This document shows, one piece after another, positions 50,592 through 62,348 of a DNA stretch of 64,000 bases (positions are counted from its first letter, which is position 1; each line of letters opens with the position of its first letter). Position numbers and translations under genes: made by a program. Source of the stretch: Molossus alvarezi (lineage: Eukaryota > Chordata > Mammalia > Chiroptera > Molossidae). The stretch is from positions 140,479-204,478 of the forward strand of contig JBAWUJ010000110.1 of assembly GCA_037176705.1 (NCBI GenBank). The letters are read 5' to 3'. The notes beneath the pieces are model-generated. The model saw only the letters and a program-made list of their open reading frames with translations, was not told where the DNA came from and ran no database searches.

Positions 50592-52551
50592 CAGATTACG
50601 TGTTCTTAGTACAGTTGTGGAAAGTATTGATGTAAGGAAATGTGGCAACCTGACTTTTGATAGGTCCTTAGACATACTTTTCACTCTACTTTGTTTGTAG
50701 GAGAGTGTATACAACCATACCTATTCCAAATGCACTGTGTTAGAACTCTTCACTTCAGTGGCACAAAAGTCACTTCCATGAAGCCTAGAGCGTGAGGACC
50801 CTCAAAGCATATATTGTTTTGGTTAAGTGTTTAAGAAATGTCCTTTTGTAAAGGTGTAATCACACTTAAACTTCGCAGTGTAAGTTTTTTTCTCTTGTTC
50901 CACACAAAGAGACACAAGACTTGCTGGTGCAGTCTTGGATATCCTGAATTATGGGCAAAACTCTGTGAGAGCCAGGGGCCACATTCACTCAGTGGCATGT
51001 TTTTCCCTGGGTAGTTAAGTACCTTTGCAGGGAAACAGTGAACAAACATGTTCTAGTCAAACAACTGTGGGAATGAATGAATATTTCCATTTGGGTTATG
51101 TTAATGCACAGATTTTGAGTAACATGAACACTTTAACGTTCATTCTCCTCGTTTTATAGGGAGATCCAGTCATATCATGGAAAGAACAACTAGGACAGAG
51201 CCCACTTATGTGTAGATCAAAAGTTATCCCTTTTTGTGTTCTGTGTTGTTCATGGTTTCAAAGATTGGATCGTATTGAAGCCCATTTTTGAAGGCGATAC
51301 TTGGAAAAAGTTTGGTTTCTGCGGTAGCAGTTGGTTTTACATGATTCTTACTCAGAACATTGAACCAACGTATGGCCAAGACTGAATCAATGGAAAGACT
51401 GATAACAACTGGTGTCACACTTGTGCATTGTTGACGCAGTGAAAGTGAACACATCTAAAGTGATGTAGTTGAAACATTGGTTGTCTCCATGCAAGGAGTA
51501 AATCCATGAATTGGAAGACACTGACAACACCAAGGGTTTTTCTCATTGAACATCTCTGTGAAGGAGAACAAGAGGAGTGTTCTAGAGAAAATGCACTTGT
51601 GCAGTGGACCTGGGTATCCATTTCAATAACTTACACACTAACTATGCCCGGTGTGCAGGGCATACTTTACATTGGAGTGTTAAACAGTGTTGTAAGTAAA
51701 TGCAGGTGTCTGCCTTCTTTCCTATGTGACCAGGAAAGTCAACCTGTACTAGTTGATGAGGCAGCCTTTCAACATACTACCTTTTACCCCTGCATATGTG
51801 TTGTTTGCCTGGAAGTGTTTATGAGTCATCTTGATATCCAACAAAGGCTGGGCTGCAGAAATCAAACACATTGGCTAGGGCAATGTTCAGGTCATGCAAA
51901 TCTACACCCTATTCAGTTCTACACACATTCTTTAAAGTTGTTACCGAATGAATCAGTGTCATTCTTGGATCCATCATACATTTCACGGTTTGTACCGATT
52001 TCCTCAAAAAACATAAGGAGTAGATACCTGTTTTCTCCTGAGAATTCAAAGTAAACGCTTTCCATCATTGTGAAATGCTGGAATTGTATTTTGTTCATGA
52101 ATGGAATCTCCTGAACCTATCTTTCTAATTCCCTGTGACGAATTCAGCCTATTTCTTGATAACTGACAAGTGCTCAATCCCTTTATTCCAGCCATTAGAA
52201 CCAAAAGGTGATCAATTTAAAAGAGGGAGTGTCAGTCTTTGAACAATGGACATGGATTCACTTGTTTCAAGACTATTTCCGCGAAGCACCTATGGGAATA
52301 CCCTGGCATAGTCAAAAGTGTTCATGACTGGTGTTCTTTCTGTGCAGAACAATATAATAACGTTCAGTTCAAGAGCAGAATGGATACCTTAATACGGTTG
52401 CAGTGTCCAATTGAGTGTTTAGTGGCTCTCTGTTCAAAGAACTGTGTTCCAATAGACAACCTTCTTCAAATAATGTCCAAATATTGAGAAAAAGATTCTA
52501 GGGCTATACCCGCTTCACACGAAATGGAACCACCACTGATGTACTCTTTTT
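50592..52551 (+). repeat. Satellite unit 25 (type II), copy of unit 16, 1,960 bp
   Basis: Matches unit 16 in every mark checked, including ctgcggtagc and the tac that leaves a 182-codon frame open (51506-52054). Confidence 0.95.
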
Positions 52552-54510
52552 CAGATTACGTGTTCTTAGTACAGTTGTGGAAAGTATTGATGTAAGGAAA
52601 TGTGGCAACCTGACTTTTGATAGGTCCTTAGACATACTTTTCACTCTACTTTGTTTGTAGGAGAGTGTATACAACCATACCTATTCCAAATGCACTGTGT
52701 TAGAACTCTTCACTTCAGTGGCACAAAATCACTTCCATGAAGCCTAGAGCGTGAGGACCCTCAAAGCATATATTGTTTTGGTTAAGTGTTTAAGAAATGT
52801 CCTTTTGTAAAGGTGTAATCACACTTAAACTTCGCAGTGTAAGTTTTTTTCTCTTGTTCCACACAAAGAGACACAAGACTTGCTGGTGCAGTCTTGGATA
52901 TCCTGAATTATGGGCAAAACTCTGTGAGAGCCAGGGGCCACATTCACTCAGTGGCATGTTTTTCCCTGGGTAGTTAAGTACCTTTGCAGGGAAACAGTGA
53001 ACAAACATGTTCTAGTCAAACAACTGTGGAAATGAATGAATATTTCCATTTGGGTTAAGTTAATGCACAGATCTTGAGTAACATGAACACTTTAACGTTC
53101 ATTCTCCTCGTTTTATAGGGAGATCCAGTCATATCATGGAAAGAACAACTAGGACAGAGCCCACTTATGTGTAAATCAAAAGTTATCCCTTTTTGTGTTC
53201 TGTGTTGTTCATGGTTTCCAAGATTGGATCGTATTGAAGCCCATTTTTGAAGGCGATACTTGGAAAAAGTTTGGTTTCTGCTGTAGCAGTTGGTTTTACA
53301 TGATTCTTACTCAGAACATTGAACCAACGTATGGCCAAGACTGAATCAATGGAAAGACTGATAACAACTGGTGTCACACTTGTGCATTGTTGACGCAGTG
53401 AAAGTGAACACATCTAAAGTGATGTAGTTGAAACATTGGTTGTCTCCATGCAAGGAGTAAATCCATGAATTGGAAGACACTGACAACACCAAGGGTTTTT
53501 CTCATTGAACATATCTGTGAAGGAGAACAAGAGGAGTGTTCTAGAGAAAATGCACTTGTGCAGTGGACCTGGGTATCCATTTCAATGACTTACACACTAA
53601 CTATGCCCGGTGTGCAGGGCATACTTTACATTGTTGTGTTAAACAGTGTTGTAAGTAAATGCAGGTGTCTGCCTTCTTTCCTATGTGATCAGGAAAGTCA
53701 ACCTGTACTAGTTGATGAGGCAGCCTTTGAACATACTACCTTTTAGCCCTGCATATGTGTTGTTTGCCTGGAAGTGTCTAGGAGTCATCTTGATATTCAA
53801 CAAAGGCTGGGCTGCAGAAATCAAACACATTGGCTAGGGCAATGTTCAGGTCATGCAAATCTACACCCTATTCAGTTCTACACACATTCTTTAAAGTTGT
53901 TACCGAATGAATCAGTGTCATTCTTGGATCCATCATACATTTCACGGTTTGTACCGATTTCCTCAAAAAACATAAGGAGTAGATACCTGTTTTCTCCTGA
54001 GAATTCAAAGTAAACGCTTTCCATCATTGTGAAATGCTGGAATTGTACCTTGTTCATGAATGGAATCTCCTGAACCTATCTTTCTAATTCCCTGTGACGA
54101 ATTCAGCCTATTTCTTGATAACTGACAAGTACTCAATCCCTTTATTCCAGCCATTAGAACCAAAAGGTGATCAATTTAAAAGAGGGAGTGTCAGTCTTTG
54201 AACAATGGACAAGGATTCACTTGTTTCAAGATTATTTCCCCGAAGCACCTATGGGAATACCCTGGCATAGTCAAAAGTGTTCATGACTGGTGTTCTTTCT
54301 GTGCAGAACAATATAATAACTTTCAGTTCAAGAGCAGAATGCAAACTTTAATACGGTTGCAGTGTCCAATTGAGTGTTTAGTGGCTCTCTGTTCAAAGAA
54401 CTGTGTTCCAATAGACAACCTTCTTCAAATAATATCCAAATATTGAGAAAAAGATTCTAGGGCTATACCCGCTTCACACGAAATGGAACCACCACTGATG
54501 TACTGTTTTT
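52552..54510 (+). repeat. Satellite unit 26 (type II), recombinant of units 17 and 15, 1,959 bp
   Basis: The 5' part is unit 17 class: cacaaaatcac deletion at about 52729 and gtggaaatgaatg at about 53026. The 3' part is unit 15 class: gaacatatctg at about 53507, acattgttgtg at about 53629, ggacaaggatt at about 54207. The switch lies between about 53030 and 53511. Confidence 0.95.
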
Positions 54511-56470
54511 CAGATTACGTGTTCTTAGTACAGTTGTGGAAAGTATTGATGTAAGGAAATGTGGCAACCTGACTTTTGATAGGTCCTTAGACATACTTTT
54601 CACTCTACTTTGTTTGTAGGAGAGTGTATACAACCATACCTATTCCAAATGCACTGTGTTAGAACTCTTCACTTCAGTGGCACAAAAGTCACTTCCATGA
54701 AGCCTAGAGCGTGAGGACCCTCAAAGCATATATTGTTTTGGTTAAGTGTTTAAGAAATGTCCTTTTGTAAAGGTGTAATCACACTTAAACTTCGCAGTGT
54801 AAGTTTTTTTCTCTTGTTCCACACAAAGAGACACAAGACTTGCTGGTGCAGTCTTGGATATCCTGAATTATGGGCAAAACTCTGTGAGAGCCAGGGGCCA
54901 CATTCACTCAGTGGCATGTTTTTCCCTGGGTAGTTAAGTACCTTTGCAGGGAAACAGTGAACAAACATGTTCTAGTCAAACAACTGTGGGAATGAATGAA
55001 TATTTCCATTTGGGTTATGTTAATGCACAGATTTTGAGTAACATGAACACTTTAACGTTCATTCTCCTCGTTTTATAGGGAGATCCAGTCATATCATGGA
55101 AAGAACAACTAGGACAGAGCCCACTTATGTGTAGATCAAAAGTTATCCCTTTTTGTGTTCTGTGTTGTTCATGGTTTCAAAGATTGGATCGTATTGAAGC
55201 CCATTTTTGAAGGCGATACTTGGAAAAAGTTTGGTTTCTGCGGTAGCAGTTGGTTTTACATGATTCTTACTCAGAACATTGAACCAACGTATGGCCAAGA
55301 CTGAATCAATGGAAAGACTGATAACAACTGGTGTCACACTTGTGCATTGTTGACGCAGTGAAAGTGAACACATCTAAAGTGATGTAGTTGAAACATTGGT
55401 TGTCTCCATGCAAGGAGTAAATCCATGAATTGGAAGACACTGACAACACCAAGGGTTTTTCTCATTGAACATCTCTGTGAAGGAGAACAAGAGGAGTGTT
55501 CTAGAGAAAATGCACTTGTGCAGTGGACCTGGGTATCCATTTCAATAACTTACACACTAACTATGCCCGGTGTGCAGGGCATACTTTACATTGGAGTGTT
55601 AAACAGTGTTGTAAGTAAATGCAGGTGTCTGCCTTCTTTCCTATGTGACCAGGAAAGTCAACCTGTACTAGTTGATGAGGCAGCCTTTCAACATACTACC
55701 TTTTACCCCTGCATATGTGTTGTTTGCCTGGAAGTGTTTATGAGTCATCTTGATATCCAACAAAGGCTGGGCTGCAGAAATCAAACACATTGGCTAGGGC
55801 AATGTTCAGGTCATGCAAATCTACACCCTATTCAGTTCTACACACATTCTTTAAAGTTGTTACCGAATGAATCAGTGTCATTCTTGGATCCATCATACAT
55901 TTCACGGTTTGTACCGATTTCCTCAAAAAACATAAGGAGTAGATACCTGTTTTCTCCTGAGAATTCAAAGTAAACGCTTTCCATCATTGTGAAATGCTGG
56001 AATTGTATTTTGTTCATGAATGGAATCTCCTGAACCTATCTTTCTAATTCCCTGTGACGAATTCAGCCTATTTCTTGATAACTGACAAGTGCTCAATCCC
56101 TTTATTCCAGCCATTAGAACCAAAAGGTGATCAATTTAAAAGAGGGAGTGTCAGTCTTTGAACAATGGACATGGATTCACTTGTTTCAAGACTATTTCCG
56201 CGAAGCACCTATGGGAATACCCTGGCATAGTCAAAAGTGTTCATGACTGGTGTTCTTTCTGTGCAGAACAATATAATAACGTTCAGTTCAAGAGCAGAAT
56301 GGATACCTTAATACGGTTGCAGTGTCCAATTGAGTGTTTAGTGGCTCTCTGTTCAAAGAACTGTGTTCCAATAGACAACCTTCTTCAAATAATGTCCAAA
56401 TATTGAGAAAAAGATTCTAGGGCTATACCCGCTTCACACGAAATGGAACCACCACTGATGTACTCTTTTT
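54511..56470 (+). repeat. Satellite unit 27 (type II), second copy of unit 16, 1,960 bp
   Basis: Repeats unit 25 at an offset of 3,919 bp with all unit 16 marks, including tactctttttcag at its 3' end and the 182-codon frame at 55425-55973. Confidence 0.95.
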
Positions 56471-58429
56471 CAGATTACGTGTTCTTAGTACAGTTGTGGA
56501 AAGTATTGATGTAAGGAAATGTGGCAACCTGACTTTTGATAGGTCCTTAGACATACTTTTCACTCTACTTTGTTTGTAGGAGAGTGTATACAACCATACC
56601 TATTCCAAATGCACTGTGTTAGAACTCTTCACTTCAGTGGCACAAAATCACTTCCATGAAGCCTAGAGCGTGAGGACCCTCAAAGCATATATTGTTTTGG
56701 TTAAGTGTTTAAGAAATGTCCTTTTGTAAAGGTGTAATCACACTTAAACTTCGCAGTGTAAGTTTTTTTCTCTTGTTCCACACAAAGAGACACAAGACTT
56801 GCTGGTGCAGTCTTGGATATCCTGAATTATGGGCAAAACTCTGTGAGAGCCAGGGGCCACATTCACTCAGTGGCATGTTTTTCCCTGGGTAGTTAAGTAC
56901 CTTTGCAGGGAAACAGTGAACAAACATGTTCTAGTCAAACAACTGTGGAAATGAATGAATATTTCCATTTGGGTTAAGTTAATGCACAGATCTTGAGTAA
57001 CATGAACACTTTAACGTTCATTCTCCTCGTTTTATAGGGAGATCCAGTCATATCATGGAAAGAACAACTAGGACAGAGCCCACTTATGTGTAAATCAAAA
57101 GTTATCCCTTTTTGTGTTCTGTGTTGTTCATGGTTTCCAAGATTGGATCGTATTGAAGCCCATTTTTGAAGGCGATACTTGGAAAAAGTTTGGTTTCTGC
57201 TGTAGCAGTTGGTTTTACATGATTCTTACTCAGAACATTGAACCAACGTATGGCCAAGACTGAATCAATGGAAAGACTGATAACAACTGGTGTCACACTT
57301 GTGCATTGTTGACGCAGTGAAAGTGAACACATCTAAAGTGATGTAGTTGAAACATTGGTTGTTTCCATGCAAGGAGTAAATCCATGAATTGGAAGACACT
57401 GACAACACCAAGGGTTTTTCTCATTGAACATCTCTGTGAAGGAGAACAAGAGGAGTGTTCTAGAGAAAATGCACTTGTGCAGTGGACCTGGGTATCCATT
57501 TCAATAACTTACACACTAACTATGCCCGGTGTGCAGGGCATACTTTACATTGGAGTGTTAAACAGTGTTGTAAGTAAATGCAGGTGTCTGCCTTCTTTCC
57601 TATGTGACCAGGAAAGTCAACCTGTACTAGTTGATGAGGCAGCCTTTCAACATACTACCTTTTAGCCCTGCATATGTGTTGTTTGCCTGGAAGTGTCTAT
57701 GAGTCATCTTGATATCCAACAAAGGCTGGGCTGCAGAAATCAAACACATTGGTTAGGGCAATGTTCAGGTCATGCAAATCTACACCCTATTCAGTTCTAC
57801 ACACATTCTTTAAAGTTGTTACCGAATGAATCAGTGTCATTCTTGGATCCATCCTACATTTCACGGTTTGTACCGATTTCCTCAAAAAACATAAGGAGTA
57901 GATACCTGTTTTCTCCTGAGAATTCAAAGTAAACGCTTTCCATCATTGTGAAATGCTGGAATTGTACCTTGTTCATGAATGGAATCTCCTGAACCTATCT
58001 TTCTAATTCCCTGTGACGAATTCAGCCTATTTCTTGATAACTGACAAGTACTCAATCCCTTTATTCCAGCCAATAGAACCAAAAGGTGATCAATTTAAAA
58101 GAGGGAGTGTCAGTCTTTCAACAATGGACATGGATTCACTTGTTTCAAGACTATTTCCCCGAAGCACCTATGGGAATACCCTGGCATAGTCAAAAGTGTT
58201 CATGACTGGTGTTCTTTCTGTGCAGAACAATATAATAACGCTCAGTTCAAGAGCAGAATGGATACCTTAATACGGTTGCAGTGTCCAATTGAGTGTTTAG
58301 TGGCTCTCTGTTCAAAGAACTGTGTTCCAATAGACAACCTTCTTCAAATAATGTCCAAATATTGAGAAAAAGATTCTAGGGCTATACCCGCTTCACACGA
58401 AATGGAACCACCACTGATGTACTGTTTTT
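56471..58429 (+). repeat. Satellite unit 28 (type II), copy of unit 17, 1,959 bp
   Basis: Has the cacaaaatcac deletion at about 56648, tctatgagtcatc and cagtctttcaac as in unit 17, offset by 21,557 bp. One private change noticed: gttgtttccatg at about 57359. Confidence 0.95.
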
Positions 58430-60388
58430 CAGATTACGTGTTCTTAGTACAGTTGTGGAAAGTATTGATGTAAGGAAATGTGGCAACCTGACTTTTGATA
58501 GGTCCTTAGACATACTTTTCACTCTACTTTGTTTGTAGGAGAGTGTATACAACCATACCTATTCCAAATGCACTGTGTTAGAACTCTTCACTTCAGTGGC
58601 ACAAAAGTCACTTCCATGAAGCCTAGAGCGTGAGGACCCTCAAAGCATATATTGTTTTGGTTAAGTGTTTAAGAAATGTCCTTTTGTAAAGGTGTAATCA
58701 CACTTAAACTTCGCAGTGTAAGTTTTTTTCTCTTGTTCCACATAAACAGACACAAGACTTGCTGGTGCAGTCTTGGATATCCTGAATTATGGGCAAAACT
58801 CTGTGAGAGCCAGGGGCCACATTCACTCAGTGGCATGTTTTTCCCTGGGTAGTTAAGTACCTTTGCAGGGAAACAGTGAACAAACATGTTCTAGTCAAAC
58901 AACTGTGGGAATGAATGAATATTTCCATTTGGGTTAAGTTAATGCACAGATCTTGAGTAACATGAACACTTTAACGTTCATTCTCCTCGTTTTATAGGGA
59001 GATCCAGTCATATCATGGAAAGAACAACTAGGACAGAGCCCACTTATGTGTAGATCAAAAGTTATCCCTTTTTGTGTTCTGTGTTGTTCATGGTTTCAAA
59101 GATTGGATCGTATTGAAGCCCATTTTTGAAGGCGATACTTGGAAAAAGTTTGGTTTCTGCTGTAGCAGTTGGTTTTACATGATTCTTACTCAGAACATTG
59201 AACCAACGTATGGCCAAGACTGAATCAATGGAAAGACTGATAACAACTGGTGTCACACTTGTGCATTGTTGACGCAGTGAAAGTGAACACATCTAAAGTG
59301 ATGTAGTTGAAACATTGGTTTTCTCCATGCAAGGAGTAAATCCATGAATTGGAAGACACTGACAACACCAAGGGTTTTTCTCATTGAACATCTCTGTGAA
59401 GGAGAACAAGAGGAGTGTTCTAGAGAAAATGCACTTGTGCAGTGGACCTGGGTATCCATTTCAATGACTTACACACTAACTATGCCCGGTGTGCAGGGCA
59501 TACTTTAGATTGGAGTGTTAAACAGTGTTGTAAGTAAATGCAGGTGTCTGCCTTCTTTCCTATGTGACCAGGAAAGTCAACCTGTACTAGTTGATGAGGC
59601 AGCCTTTCAACATACTACCTTTTAGCCCTGCATATGTGTTGTTGCCTGGAAGTGTCTAGGAGTCATCTTGATATCCAACAAAGGCTGGGCTGCAGAAATC
59701 AAACACATTGGCTAGGGCAATGTTCAGGTCATGCAAATCTACACCCTAATCAGTTCTACACACATTCTTTAAATTTGTTACCGAATGAGTCAGTGTCATT
59801 CTTGGATCCATCCTACATTTCACGGTTTGTACCGATTTCCTCAAAAAACATAAGGAGTAGATACCTGTTTTCTCCTGAGAATTCAAAGTAAACGATTTCC
59901 ATCATTGTGAAATGCTGGAATTGTACCTTGTTCATGAATGGAATCTCCTGAACCTATCTTTCTAATTCCCTGTGACGAATTCAGCCTATTTCTTGATAAC
60001 TGACAAGTGCTCAATCCCTTTATTCCAGCCATTAGAACCAAAAGGTGATCAATTTAAAAGAGGGAGTGTCAGTCTTTGAACAATGGACATGGATTCACTT
60101 GTTTCAAGACTATTTCCGCGAAGCACCTATGGGAATACCCTGGCATAGTCAAAAGTGTTCATGACTGGTGTTCTTTCTGGGCAGAACAATATAATAACGT
60201 TCAGTTCAAGAGCAGATTGGATACCTTAATACGGTTGCAGTGTCCAATTGAGTGTTTAGTGGCTCTCTTTTCAAAGAACTGTGTTCCAATAGACAACCTT
60301 CTTCAAATAATGTCCAAATATTGAGAAAAAGATTCTAGGGCTATACCCGCTTCACACGAAATGGAACCACCACTGATGTACTGTTTTT
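58430..60388 (+). repeat. Satellite unit 29 (type II), copy of unit 18, 1,959 bp
   Basis: Has the ccacataaacagac, tttagattgg and gtgttgttgcctgg marks of unit 18. From about 60179 private changes appear (tctgggcagaac, gcagattgg, ctcttttcaaag). Confidence 0.95.
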
Positions 60389-62348
60389 CAGATTACGTGT
60401 TCTTAGTACAGTTGTGGAAAGTATTGATGTAAGCAAATGTGGCAACCTGACTTTTGATAGGTCCTTAGACATACTTTTCACTCTACTTTGTTTGTAGGAG
60501 AGTGTATACAACCATACCTATTCCAAATGCACTGTGTTAGAACTCTTCACTTCAGTGGCACAAAAGTCACTTCCATGAAGCCTAGAGCGTGAGGACCCTC
60601 AAAGCATATATTGTTTTGGTTAAGTGATTAAGAAATGTCCTTTTGTAAAGGTGTAATCACACTTAAACTTCGCAGTGTAAGTTTTTTTCTCTTGTTCCAC
60701 ACAAAGAGACACAAGACTTGCTGGTGCAGTCTTGGATATCCTGAATTATGGGCAAAACTCTGTGAGAGCCAGGGGCCACATTCACTCAGTGGCATATTTT
60801 TCCCTGGGTAGTTAAGTACCTTTCAAGGGAAACAGTGAACAAACATGTTCTAGTCAAACAACTGTGGGAATGAATGAATATTTCCATGTGGGTTAAGTTA
60901 ATGCACAGATCTTGAGTAACATGAACACTTTAACGTTCATTCTCCTCGTTTTATAGGGAGATCCAGTCATATCATGGAAAGAACAACTAGGACAGAGCCC
61001 ACTTATGTGTAAATCAAAAGTTATCCCTTTTTGTGTTCTGTGTTGTTCATGGTTTCAAAGATTGGATCGTATTGAAGCCCATTTTTGAAGGCGATACTTG
61101 GAAAAAGTTTGGTTTCTGCTGTAGCAGTTGGTTTTACATGATTCTTACTCAGAACATTGAACCAACGTATGGCCAAGACTGAATCAATGGAAAGACTGAT
61201 AACAACTGGTGTCACACTTGTGCATTGTTGACGCAGTGAAAGTGAACACATCTAAAGTGATGTAGTTGAAACATTGGTTGTCTCCATGCAAGGAGTAAAT
61301 CCATGAATTGGAAGACACTGACAACACCAAGGGTTTTTCTCATTGAACATCTCTGTGAAGGAGAACAAGAGGAGTGTTCTAGAGAAAATGCACTTGTGCA
61401 GTGGACCTGGGTATCCATTTCAATGACTTACACACTAACTATGCCCGGTGTGCAGGGCATACTTTAGATTGGAGTGTTAAACAGTGTTGTAAGTAAATGC
61501 AGGTGTCTGCCTTCTTTCCTATGTGACCAGGAAAGTCAACCTGTACTAGTTGATGAGGCAGCCTTTCAACATACTACCTTTTAGCCCTGCATATGTGTTG
61601 TTTGCCTGGAAGTGTCTATGAGTCATCTTGATATCCAACAAAGGCTGGGCTGCAGAAATCAAACACATTGGTTAGGGCAATGTTCAGGTCATGCAAATCT
61701 ACACCCTATTCAGTTCTACACACATTCTTTAAAGTTGTTACCGAATGAATCAGTGTCATTCTTGGATCCATCCTACATTTCACGGTTTGTACCGATTTCC
61801 TCAAAAAACATAAGGAGTAGATACCTGTTTTCTCCTGAGAATTCAAAGTAAACGCTTTCCATCATTGTGAAATGCTGGAATTGTACCTTGTTCATGAATG
61901 GAATCTCCTGAACCTATCTTTCTAATTCCCTGCGACGAATTCAGCCTATTTCTTGATAACTGACAAGTGCTCAATCCCTTTATTCCAGCCATTAGAACCA
62001 AAAGGTGATCAATTTAAAAGAGGGAGTGTCAGTCTTTGAACAATGGGCATGGATTCACTTGTTTCAAGACTATTTCCGCGAAGCACCTATGGGAATACCC
62101 TGGCATAGTCAAAAGTGTTCATGACTGGTGTTCTTTCTGTGCAGAACAATATAATAACGTTCAGTTCAAGAGCAGAATGGATACCTTAATACGGTTGCAG
62201 TGTCCAATTGAGTGTTTAGTGGCTCTCTGTTCAAAGAACTGTGTTCCAATAGACAACCTTCTTCAAATAATGTCCAAATATTGAGAAAAAGATTCTAGGG
62301 CTATACCCGCTTCACACGAAATGGAACCACCACTGATGTACTTTTTTT
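60389..62348 (+). repeat. Satellite unit 30 (type II), 1,960 bp
   Basis: Related to units 17-18 but with many private changes: taagcaaatg, taagtgattaag, ggcatattttt, ctttcaaggg, tccatgtggg, ctgcgacg, caatgggcat. Confidence 0.95.

Larger units (their letters stand above)
47721..60178 (+). repeat. Multi-unit duplicated block, copy 2 (3' part of unit 23 to unit 29)
   Basis: The order of unit classes is 16-like, 15, 16, 17/15 recombinant, 16, 17, 18. Relative to copy 1 the offset is 17,638 bp up to the switch in unit 26, then 21,557 bp after it. The difference of 3,919 bp equals one dimer. Identity to copy 1 ends near 60178 in unit 29. Confidence 0.85.
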
